Shown in pieces: positions 8,390 through 17,700 of a stretch of DNA of 64,000 nucleotides. Position 1 is the first letter of the stretch; each line of letters starts with the position of its first letter. Under the pieces are notes generated by a model. That model was given only the letters and a program-made list of their open reading frames with translations, was not told the origin of the DNA and made no database searches. Source of the DNA: JAJYKC01 sp035545735 (lineage in GTDB: Bacteria; Acidobacteriota; Terriglobia; Bryobacterales; Bryobacteraceae); the NCBI GenBank assembly GCA_035545735.1, contig DASZXS010000068.1, positions 163,408 through 227,407 on the forward strand, given 5' to 3'. A program made the translations under genes and the position numbers.

Positions 8390-10157
8390 ACGGATTCGCC
8401 TCAAGAGTGAATTCGATCTCCTGTTCGTGCGGGCGCACATAGCGCCCCGGGACGGACTTCAATCGCAGCGGCACCCAGAGCGCTCCCACCGCGTGGTCCA
8501 AGGTCTTTTCCAGCGCGTCCTGGTACGGGTTGTATGGGTACACCGGCCAAGTCAGACGGGCGGTTGGGTCCAAGTGCAGGGTCCACCCGTGGTGCCGGAT
8601 CGAACCGCCCAGCGCAGCCGGCCCCAATTCCAGCGCCTCGGGTCCCAGGACGAACTTCTCCCCCGAGCCGGTTATCAGGAACTCGCCCGCGTGCAACACA
8701 AGCTGCAGGGTGGCGAACGCTTCGTCGGGTGGGTGTCCCTTCCCGGTAATCACAAAGTCAAACTTCAGTTGCCGGGCGGATGGCCGATGAATGTAGAGAT
8801 CGCTAAAGAACGTGTTAAAGGCGACCGACAGACGGTCGCCGGTTTCGCTCATCTGAAGGCGGCTACTCAGCGGCAGATGATGGATTTCATTTCCGACTTT
8901 TTCGCGGAAGGTCGCAAGCTCGGGCTGACGTTTTGAATTTGCCCCGCTCACAATCAATCCGGCTTCCTTGTGAAATACGCTGAAGTTTGACTGCCGGTCC
9001 AAATAGAACTGATTCGTCACCGCGGGTGTTTCCACAATCCCGGAAAGGCTGACTACCCAGGGTCCGGTCTTGCGAATCCCCGCCGGAATGTTCATTCGGT
9101 ATACGTATTGTTCACGCTCCTGGGGAATGGGAGACGTTTCGCCGTCGTGATAATAGAGCGCATTCTGGGCCAGCCGTCCCAAATCCTCCATGGTCAGTTT
9201 CTCCGGATCGAAAAATCCGGCGAGAAACGCCGCGTACCGCCGGCCTTCGGGAAAATTGGAAAAAGCGAAGTGAGCCCATGCGCGTCCACCCCAATAACGA
9301 TTCCGATTGTTCATCGTTTCAACAGGCGTTCCGTCCGGGTAGGTAAAATTCATATGAAACGCGGTGGACCGCCGCAAGGCTGCCAAGGCCGCTGGGTCTT
9401 TACTCAGCTCCCAGTACACGGCCACGGCGGAGAGAGTGAGATGGTCGTAGCCGATCGTTGGACCGGCGCCGCTGTGCTCGCCCCAGTAGCCGCCGGGCGA
9501 CTGGTCGACCGTGGCAAACCGGTGCAGGATTTTCGCGCCTAACGCCGTCCAATCCGGCTTCTCGAACGTGAGCCCGGCCAGATACAACAGCTCCGCCCAC
9601 TGGGAATAGTGATTCGGCGAAGTCCCAATGTACGGGGACTGATACCACGGGAAGTCGACACGCTCGGCCGCGTCGGAAGCCAGCAGCGCGGTGTTGGCGA
9701 GAATCGCTTTCTTCCATCGCCCATCTCTCTCGGGGCCAAGCTTCCCCTTCAGTAAGCGATAGGCTTCAAGCCACGTGTAGGTGTCCCAATCGCTGTCGAG
9801 GCGCGGAGTGAACTTGCCGTTCTCATTTTCCGATGCGAGCAGGTCTCCAATTCGAATCGCGAGGGCCAGCATCTTCGGATCGCGGTACCGGGGGTTCGCC
9901 GGATGCTTTTTGGCGTAGAGAACGGCGGGTGCCAGGATCGCGTAGCCGAAGTGTGTCCAGCCGCGCGTCTTTTCCAAAGCCGCCAAGTCCCCGTTCGGTT
10001 CCGCGGCGAGCCGAGCGGAAACCCGGTCGGCCCCCGCTCCCAGCAGTTCGAAGTAGCGCTCCGGCAGTGCGGTAGCCGCCGTCGCGGGCATGGCGCACAT
10101 CCCCAGCAGCACAATCGTAAGGACCTTGCAGACAGGATTCGGCATATACCTCCGCAA
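8388..10157 (-). CDS. secreted protein, probable (alpha/alpha) toroid, lyase- or glycosidase-like
   Basis: A 589-residue protein with a signal peptide (hydrophobic core near residues 12-24, cleavage near ATA-AT). Repeated helical sequence with aromatic clusters (DSDWDTYTWLEAYRLL, NHYSQWAELLYLAGL, NNRNRYWGGRAWAHFAFSN) suggests an (alpha/alpha) toroid, followed by a C-terminal beta-rich half (from about residue 390) with FSVFHKEAGLIVSG. This two-part plan resembles chondroitin-AC/heparinase-type polysaccharide lyases, with His/Tyr/Asn/Arg clusters available for catalysis, but I cannot assign a family. It is the last gene of the four-gene operon with the TonB receptor, starting two bases after the end of the esterase gene. 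Polysaccharide processing is inferred from fold type and context. Confidence 0.55.
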   Translation of the reverse strand: MRRYMPNPVCKVLTIVLLGMCAMPATAATALPERYFELLGAGADRVSARLAAEPNGDLAALEKTRGWTHFGYAILAPAVLYAKKHPANPRYRDPKMLALAIRIGDLLASENENGKFTPRLDSDWDTYTWLEAYRLLKGKLGPERDGRWKKAILANTALLASDAAERVDFPWYQSPYIGTSPNHYSQWAELLYLAGLTFEKPDWTALGAKILHRFATVDQSPGGYWGEHSGAGPTIGYDHLTLSAVAVYWELSKDPAALAALRRSTAFHMNFTYPDGTPVETMNNRNRYWGGRAWAHFAFSNFPEGRRYAAFLAGFFDPEKLTMEDLGRLAQNALYYHDGETSPIPQEREQYVYRMNIPAGIRKTGPWVVSLSGIVETPAVTNQFYLDRQSNFSVFHKEAGLIVSGANSKRQPELATFREKVGNEIHHLPLSSRLQMSETGDRLSVAFNTFFSDLYIHRPSARQLKFDFVITGKGHPPDEAFATLQLVLHAGEFLITGSGEKFVLGPEALELGPAALGGSIRHHGWTLHLDPTARLTWPVYPYNPYQDALEKTLDHAVGALWVPLRLKSVPGRYVRPHEQEIEFTLEANP

Positions 10158-10158
10158 A

Positions 10159-12375
10159 TCATTTCCCCCGGAGCCAGCCGAGCAGCAGCGTAGCGTCGAG
10201 TTTCCTTTGCGATTCGTAGCGGATGCTGGCGGCGCGGGCTCCCGTGTCGTGCATCAGACGTTGGAACCGCAGGCGTGAAGCAGCGGCGGCATCGTCATGA
10301 TCGGGCGCCTGACAATACAGAACATTTCTGGGCGCAATCGACAACACAAGTTCCGGAATATCGGCGGACGCCACCGAGTACGGGACTACGGAGCCCAGAT
10401 CGACGGAGTAATCGGACGCTTGAATCGTCCCCAGGCGCTCAGCCGAGTTCCAGTGGAGCACCATGTCCTCGTGATCGCGGCTCGCCATGGCTTTCATCAA
10501 AGAAACGAAGCTATGCCCGAAGTCTGCGACCGCCACGTTGCGGATGCGGTCGTCCGCCGCGGCCGCCAGCAGAGCGGACAATCCGTCCCCTCCAATACCG
10601 GCGACCGTGAGCCCCCGCATCGAAACGTCCGGGCGGATTTGCAGGTAGTCTATCCCGCGGATCAAGTCAAAGGCCCGCCGGCCGGCCAACGGTCTGCCAA
10701 ACAATATCTGATTGCCGGTCAGACGAAAATTATTGTTCTGCCACGTCCCCACTTTCCCGAGCGTTTCTCCCCGGCCGCGCAGGTCGGGAGAAAACACGGT
10801 GATTCCGGCGGCCAGCAGAGGTTCGACTAAACCGGAGACGGCAACGGCTGCCTTGCCGCGGCCGTCGGCGATGACAACCGTTTTCCCGGCAGTGTGCGCC
10901 GGCAGCCATAACAGTGCTGGAATGTATTCGCCGTCCTCGCTGACGTAGAACAGCTTCTCCAGGCGGCCACCGGGAATAGCAATCTTCCCATCGATCTCCG
11001 ACTTCAACAGATGAGGCTTCGACTCCGGAGGCGCGGCAAGATCGCGTGCCCATTCCTTGATCCGCTTCAGATCGTCGTCGGTGGGCGGCGTTGGCCGGCG
11101 GGCGATCGTGTCAAGCGCTCTTGCGCGAGCCAGGGAGAGGACGGTGGGCGCCCGTGAGACGACGGCTCCGGCCGGGTCGCAGCGCAAACGAGGATCGTTC
11201 TGGCTGAGCGGCGCGACATCGCCTTCGGGAATTGGGTCGCCGTTCCCAATTCCCTGGAGGTGCAGCGCCATCCACCCATACATCCTTTCCCGATAGGGCC
11301 GGCCGTAGGAGTGCGGCTGTTGTGGGACTTCGTCGAAGCGCGCCTCCCACGGGCGCTGCAGGAGCGCGTAAATCGCTTCCGTGCGCGCGGCGGACCGGCG
11401 CGCGCCGCTGATCGGAAAAATGTCGTCATGATCGCCCTGCAGCATCAGCAGCGGCCGCGGAGCGATCAAGCCCGCGATCTCAAACCACTCCATCGAGCGA
11501 AACAGTCCGGGCAGTTGCGTGCAGGTGCAGTGCGCCCCGGCGTATTTCAGCCAGTTGCTGAACTCGAACGTGTAGCCGGCAACGGCCGACGCGCGCACCC
11601 GGTGGTCCAGAGCTGCCGTGAACAAAGTGTTCAGGCCGCCGCCGGAGTTGCCAGTGACGCCGATCCGTTCGGGATCGACGTCCGGAAGAGATTGCAGATA
11701 GTCAATGGCGCGCATGCTATCCCATACCATCCACCCGGCGATTGTTTCTCCAAGCGGCAAGAGCGCATAGCCCGCTTCATGATGAATATTCCCGCTCACC
11801 ATGCGCTCGCCCTGTCCGATCGCATCGTAGACCAAAACGACAAAGCCGAGTTTCGCGAGTTTAATGCATCGCGCCTGAATCTCTCCGCCCGCTTTGCCGG
11901 CGTCCAGTTCATGGCCAATCGGACACAGCACCGCCGCCCGCTTCCGGGAGGAATCCTTGGGGCGGTAAAGATTCGCAGTGACCGGGAAACCAGGCCGGCT
12001 TTCAAAAATCACGTTTTCGAGGACGTAGTCGCCGAAATCGTGTGAGCCGGTGGTTCGCCCGTTCAGTGGCGTCCGCGGCGGTAAGTTTTCCAGTCCGATC
12101 TCGTGGCGGAATGCCCGTTCTACTTCGCGCCTCCGGATCATCCAATCTTCGGCGTCTCCCGGGACTTTCCAGCGCTGCACATATTCGGCCGCATCGCTCA
12201 GCGACTTCACCAGCGCGGTCGAGGAGGGTGGGAGATTCGTCCCGTCCAGGTCGTTCAGGTTCGGCGTAACGATCCATCGTGGATCGGGCTGGGCCTCTTG
12301 CGGGAATATGAGCTTCGGGAAGAGCGCGAGCATCGCCAGGGCCGAGATTTTATGGATTGCCGCCAATGTATCCAA
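10159..12375 (-). CDS. tandem alpha/beta hydrolase, acetylxylan-esterase-like, secreted
   Basis: A 738-residue protein with an N-terminal hydrophobic signal segment and two alpha/beta hydrolase units. The first contains the nucleophile elbow GNSGGG (Ser244), an acid in GDHDD (about 316-318) and a His in QPHSYG (355), a complete triad in the order expected of acetylxylan esterase/dienelactone-hydrolase-like enzymes. The second unit (from about residue 455) repeats the strand order and a GRGET segment, but its elbow reads GIGGDG (593-598), without a Ser; it is probably non-catalytic. The ATG overlaps the end of the upstream sulfatase-like gene by 26 bases. Deacylation of a carbohydrate taken up by the operon's receptor is the likely role, inferred from family and context. 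Confidence 0.75.
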   Translation of the reverse strand: MDTLAAIHKISALAMLALFPKLIFPQEAQPDPRWIVTPNLNDLDGTNLPPSSTALVKSLSDAAEYVQRWKVPGDAEDWMIRRREVERAFRHEIGLENLPPRTPLNGRTTGSHDFGDYVLENVIFESRPGFPVTANLYRPKDSSRKRAAVLCPIGHELDAGKAGGEIQARCIKLAKLGFVVLVYDAIGQGERMVSGNIHHEAGYALLPLGETIAGWMVWDSMRAIDYLQSLPDVDPERIGVTGNSGGGLNTLFTAALDHRVRASAVAGYTFEFSNWLKYAGAHCTCTQLPGLFRSMEWFEIAGLIAPRPLLMLQGDHDDIFPISGARRSAARTEAIYALLQRPWEARFDEVPQQPHSYGRPYRERMYGWMALHLQGIGNGDPIPEGDVAPLSQNDPRLRCDPAGAVVSRAPTVLSLARARALDTIARRPTPPTDDDLKRIKEWARDLAAPPESKPHLLKSEIDGKIAIPGGRLEKLFYVSEDGEYIPALLWLPAHTAGKTVVIADGRGKAAVAVSGLVEPLLAAGITVFSPDLRGRGETLGKVGTWQNNNFRLTGNQILFGRPLAGRRAFDLIRGIDYLQIRPDVSMRGLTVAGIGGDGLSALLAAAADDRIRNVAVADFGHSFVSLMKAMASRDHEDMVLHWNSAERLGTIQASDYSVDLGSVVPYSVASADIPELVLSIAPRNVLYCQAPDHDDAAAASRLRFQRLMHDTGARAASIRYESQRKLDATLLLGWLRGK

Positions 12376-14713
12376 GGCTCCTTAGTTGTTCGAGAGTGTG
12401 GGGATCCAAAGCCGATTTTTCTCCCTTGCCAAGCGCCCCTCTGGTTCGCTTTTGTGCGGCGATCCAACGGTTGATTTCCGCCATCCGTTCTTCCACTTCC
12501 TTGGGGTGGAGCGCGGCTACATTTTTTTTGTCGCCGCGATCCGAGCGCCGGTCGTATAGCTCCACGCGGTTGATTCCAGCTTGTTTGGCTTTGTCCCGAT
12601 AAATGAGCTTCCAATTCGAATCCAGAAGCGCAAGGGTGTTCGTGTGATTCTCGGGGACGGAAACGGACGAAGGCGGACCCGGATGGGCAAAGCGCGAGGA
12701 CATCACCAGGCCGCGCCGCTGAAATGGCCTGCCAAACGCCAATGGCGCCAAACTCTGCCCCTGCGCGACATCGGGAACTTTCAGCCCGAGCAGGTCCAGC
12801 ACGGTGGGCATCACGTCGATCAACTGCGCCGGCTCCGCGATTCGCCGTGGCGTTCGGAATATCTTCGGGTTCCAAAGCACCAGCACGCAATGAGTCAGTT
12901 CCTGATAGAGCGTGTGTCCATGAGCCGTCCAGCCATGCTCCCAAAATTCTTCGCCGTGATCGGAGACAACGACGATCAGCGTGTTGTCCAAAATGCCAAG
13001 CTGCTTCAGTTTCCCGGCCAGCATCTCCAGGCTATGGTCGTTGTGAAGAATCTCGCCGTCATAGCGATCCATCGCCTGTTGGATGAATTGATCCGGGTCA
13101 ATTCCTTTTTTCCGGCACATCGCCCGGGTGAAAACGGCTCCGCCGCCATACTGGGATGCATCGCGGAACTCTTCGTATTCGTGGTTGAAGGCGGGCGTCT
13201 CCTTCGGATTTGCGAATTTGGCCTCGAATTCCGCGGGTGGCCGGTACGGAGCGTGAGGATCGGTAGTATGAACGTACAGGAAGAATGGTTCGTCATGATG
13301 ATGGTCGAGCCACGGAAACACGACCTGATTCACCGCCGCCGAGTCGGTGCCGCGATCCACCGCATCTTTTCGGTGGCGTTGGACAACGGCCCAGTCGGAG
13401 AGATAATCGAATCCCCGCTGCAGACCGGTAATGCGTCCGGCGAAAGGATTCGCAATCAGGCTCGCCGTTACGTAGCCCGCGGCCCTCATCTGCGCGGCCA
13501 TCGTCGTAGCGCCGCTCGGAATCGTATCGTAGTCGTTCACGATGGCATGAGTGAACGAATATAACGATGTCAGAAGAGAGGCGGTCGACGGTTTGGTCCA
13601 GGTGGCTTGCGCCTGGCAATCGTCGAACACAATGCCGGATTCTCCCAGCTTTTTCAAGAACGGCGTAGTGTTGCGCGCGTATCCGTACAGGCTCGAATGG
13701 TCGGGGCGGAGGGTATCGATCATATAGACCAGCACGTTCGGCCGGCTTTTGGGGGCGCGAGTGGTGAGTAGCGGGTTTGCCCAGAGGCCCACGGCGCCTT
13801 TTCGTGCGGCGTCCGTCTGGAACGTGAGCCTGATCTTCTTGCCAGCGTAGGCGGAAAGATCGATGTCCGCGTCCTCCCAAATTTCCGGATCGGCGAGGGT
13901 CTTTGCATACAGGGGACTGGCCGAGCCCTCCGCCAGGACACGAAACGTAACCGGAACGCCCTTTTCGGTCACACCCGCGGCGAAGTGCAGTCTACCCGCA
14001 GGAGGCACGGGAGCGGCGAAAGTAATTGCCGACGGCGAGTGGGTGTACAGGGCGTCGCGATATTCGTCGCGCTTCCCCAGGAACAGGCGGCCGGCCGGAT
14101 CTGGAAAGGCGGCCTTTCGTGGGATCACTTTGATCGAGGCAATCGCGACAAGGTCGTTCGTGCCATCCGTCGGCATGATTGCCAAAGGACGGCTCCCCGG
14201 CTCTTGAATATCTACCGCAAACCGGTACACGTTGTACTGGCGCAAGGGGCCTATTTTCTGCCTGTACTCCTGATTTCCCACGCGAATCTTAATCTCGTTG
14301 CCGCCTTCGGCGAGCATGCGGATTTCCACGGCCTCATAGCGGCTCCACTCGATCAGGGAATCCTTGGGCGCGAGAATGACCGGAGTGGAGCCTTCGCCCT
14401 TGACGATCATGTCTCCCTGGCGAAAGCCCATGCGCCCTCGCAGGAGCGTCCAGGTTAGATCTTTGTCGTTGAAAAAATCACGCCACACGAGCGGATCGGA
14501 CATGAGTGCCGCGGACGGCGCGGCGGACGCGGAAATCGATACGGCCGACGAGAGTTCATCGTTGAAACGATAGGGACGAAAGGGCGCGCCCGCGGTTTGC
14601 GCCGGCGGTCGCGGGCCGGCGAGCATAAGCAGAATGAGCAAACCAAATGACCACGCGTGCCGCACAGCACTAGTCTTGCGCAACCCGCGGTTTCCTGGAG
14701 TCGCGGTCACCAC
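12350..14713 (-). CDS. sulfatase-fold enzyme with Thr at the nucleophile position
   Basis: A 787-residue exported protein. Residues 1-40 carry a signal segment; about 45-320 is a beta-rich domain with two carbohydrate-binding-like halves; the alkaline-phosphatase/sulfatase domain starts at PNVLVYMIDTLRPDH (325-339), with DH metal ligands repeated in VVVSDHGEEFWEHG and HGHTLYQE. The usual formylglycine motif C/S-x-P-x-R is replaced by T373-K-P-S-T377, so the Cys/Ser converted to formylglycine and the following Arg are both absent. Thr nucleophiles are known in phosphoethanolamine transferases of the same superfamily, so phosphatase or phosphotransferase chemistry is possible. Its start overlaps the stop of the TonB receptor gene, indicating coupled expression. 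Confidence 0.8.
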   Translation of the reverse strand: MVTATPGNRGLRKTSAVRHAWSFGLLILLMLAGPRPPAQTAGAPFRPYRFNDELSSAVSISASAAPSAALMSDPLVWRDFFNDKDLTWTLLRGRMGFRQGDMIVKGEGSTPVILAPKDSLIEWSRYEAVEIRMLAEGGNEIKIRVGNQEYRQKIGPLRQYNVYRFAVDIQEPGSRPLAIMPTDGTNDLVAIASIKVIPRKAAFPDPAGRLFLGKRDEYRDALYTHSPSAITFAAPVPPAGRLHFAAGVTEKGVPVTFRVLAEGSASPLYAKTLADPEIWEDADIDLSAYAGKKIRLTFQTDAARKGAVGLWANPLLTTRAPKSRPNVLVYMIDTLRPDHSSLYGYARNTTPFLKKLGESGIVFDDCQAQATWTKPSTASLLTSLYSFTHAIVNDYDTIPSGATTMAAQMRAAGYVTASLIANPFAGRITGLQRGFDYLSDWAVVQRHRKDAVDRGTDSAAVNQVVFPWLDHHHDEPFFLYVHTTDPHAPYRPPAEFEAKFANPKETPAFNHEYEEFRDASQYGGGAVFTRAMCRKKGIDPDQFIQQAMDRYDGEILHNDHSLEMLAGKLKQLGILDNTLIVVVSDHGEEFWEHGWTAHGHTLYQELTHCVLVLWNPKIFRTPRRIAEPAQLIDVMPTVLDLLGLKVPDVAQGQSLAPLAFGRPFQRRGLVMSSRFAHPGPPSSVSVPENHTNTLALLDSNWKLIYRDKAKQAGINRVELYDRRSDRGDKKNVAALHPKEVEERMAEINRWIAAQKRTRGALGKGEKSALDPHTLEQLRSLGYIGGNP

Positions 14714-17700
14714 TCCATGCGGGCTGAGAACTGAATAATGCGAGGGTCGTTCGCCTGCTGGCTGAGGTTGATGAGACCGGTATTTCTATTGGGAGCAATG
14801 TCCACCGGGTGATTGAGCACGTTAAAAAAATCCGCGGTAAAACGCACTCTCGCCGTTTCCGTGATATCGAAGTACTTGAAGATGGAAAAGTCTTCGTTCC
14901 ACTGACCCGGCCCGAGGAAGAAGTTCTGAGGGTTCCAGCTCAGATTGTCGGTGATCGTCGTATTCCGGACCTGGCCGTTTGCCAGAACAAACGGTATTTG
15001 ATTGCTGAAGTTCGGGCCAACCGGCCGCAACACACGCTGGGATCGATCGGCGGGAACCAGTTGCTGCAGTTGCGACTGATTCACGTTGGTTGCCTGTGTG
15101 GGGTCAAAGTCGCCCTTAAAGTACAGCATCTGCGTTTGTCCAAAGATATTCATCGTCAGGCGCTGGCCGGAATCGAGCGTTGGGTTGCCAAACAAATACT
15201 CGTTCGTAGCGACGCTGGACCAGTTTCCGCTCTGCCATGTGCCGATGAAGGCGACCTGCCATCCCCCTACCACTGCGTTTCCGGCCCGGGATACGTGGCC
15301 GGCGAAACGCTTGCCCTTTCCAAAGGGCAATTCGTAGATGCCATTCCACGATATTCGCTGGGGGGGAACCGACGCGGAATTGGCGTACACCAGGCGGAGC
15401 CGCTGGTCGAACGTAAGATTCGGATTTCCCAGAATCGTTGAATTCATCGGAACCAGACTGTTTCCGCCTCCGGAGCCAAACCCGCTCTCGTCCGCCGTTG
15501 TCATGATGTGGTTGTGTGTAAAGAACCACTGGAACGCCAGGCCGTTTGAGAAGCGGCGCTGCACTTCCACCTGGAAGGAGTTTGAATTCGAATAGCCAAC
15601 ATGCGCGACGTCCAGGCCGTTCCAGTTTGGATTCGGGCGTCGTAAGTCCGCGTTTGTCTGGGCCGCCAGACCCGTTTGCATCTGATAGTTCAATTGCGAT
15701 TGGGGGGAACTGAAGGCGACACGCTGCTCCAGGTTGCTGCCGTGGTTACCGATGTAACTGAGGCGAAGCGAAGTATTCCTGGTGAGTTCCCGCTCCAGGG
15801 TGAGCTCCCACTGCTGCATCCGGTTGTCGTTCCAGTTGTGCGGATCCATCACGTAGATGGTCTGTGCGGTTTGGCTGATTCCCTGGATACCGGTCACGTT
15901 TACGGTGGCGTTTGGCAGGTAATCGTTGGAGGTCGGCGAGATGAGAAGCGCGCGGTTGAAGAACGTCCCGTTGGCGGTGTCCAGATGGTTTACGAAGTTC
16001 AGGTTGAGCGGAGGATTTGTCCGCGATGCGGCCAGGATCTGCGAGAGCGGCGTGGGCCAATAATAGATTCCATACCCTGCCCGCAGCACCCACTTGTTCG
16101 TGATCTGGTACGCCGCTGCGAGTCTTGGGCCCCAATCTCCCCAGGTGTCGGGAACCAGCGCGCCGGGAAAACCGGAGACAGAGTTTGCGGTTACCCAGGA
16201 CAATCCGCGAGCCTGCCACGAACCTAAAACGCCGGAAGGAATATTAGGCAGACTATCGATTGTCGTGCCATGCGGACTAATTACTTGAAAACTATTTACG
16301 TAGTTACTGGGATCCAGATTTACCAGACGGTCGTATTTTTCATGATAAGTCGTCCAGTGGTCCCACCGCAGCCCCAGGTCGACGGTCAGCCTGCGCCCGA
16401 GCTTCCAGGTGTCGTTGACGTAGGCTCCGATTTCTTTTTGCTGAAAATAAAAATAGCCGCGGTTATATTGATCGCGGAGTGCGGTGGGCAAACCCAGGAG
16501 GAGTTCGGCGAACCCCGAGCCGGTGTAAGGCGTCGCCGATTCAGACGAGGGATCGTACAGGGCGGTCCAGTTCGCGTAAAAACTGTGGGAGCCCTGCGCC
16601 TGTTGGAGTTGGTTGACGTTGTTGAACTCCTGCCGGCCCTTGAAGCCGGCCTTGATCGTGTGTTTCCCCTTGACCCATGTCACGCCGTCGGATACTTCAA
16701 ACGCCGTGAGGTATTGAAAGTTCTTGTTATCGCCGTCCCAACCCCCGCCATAAAACATGTTGTAGGCGTCCGTATAAACCGTCGGCCAGCCGGTTACGCC
16801 AAACGGATTGGGCAGCCCCAATTTGTCCGCCCATTTTGTGCTGTCGCCGAGCGTTCCATAATTGGCTCCGGAGCGATGGTTTGAGACCTGCAACTCATTC
16901 AGCAGGGTGGGCGAAAAGACGTGATTCCAGCGAACATAGCTGGAATAGACGCTGTAGTCCTGACGCGCCGTGCCGCCGCAATTTGTGCAGCCGGGAGGCG
17001 GAAATCCGTACTTTCCGCCGTATTGTTTGCCGGAGAACGGTGAATCGGTGAACCGCCCTGAGATGGTGTCTTTTTCCGAGAAGTTGTGGTCTATTTTGAT
17101 GGTGAGGGAATGCTGGTCCTGCGTCACCGGGTAGTAGGCCTGGAAATTGAGGTCGGTCCAGGGATTGCCGCCCGCGTTGGGGCCGTTGGGCAGCGGCGAG
17201 ACGCTCTCGAAGATTTTCGCGTACGCGCTGAGCCTGTTGGTGGGAATCACGTTGTTCTGAAACGGCAGGCGTACGCCGGTTGATGTGGTCGAAAGCGGAT
17301 CGTAAAGCGTTATCTTGTCGCCGCTGGTATCGGTGATGTTGCTGAGATCGCCGTTCCACATCGAGGGCGTTGCGACGCCCGTCGTTCCAAACTGGTTTTG
17401 TCGTACTTTGGCGCCCTCCCAATCGAAAAGGAAGAAGGTCTTGTTCTTGCCGTTATACAAATGAGGCAGGATCACCGGGCCGCCCACCCACCCGCCATAT
17501 TCGTTCCGGATCAGCTTGGCGGCGGTGTTGCCGTCCTGTCGCTGGCGGGCGCGAAGGCCGTCGGCGTTGTTGCGGAAGGTCTCAAACACGGCCCCGTGAA
17601 GGGCGTTGGTTCCACTACGTGTGACCATCTCGATGGTGGCCGGACGCGAAAACTGGGCGCCGGAACCGGCCGTTTCGATGCGGAACTCCTGGATTGTATC

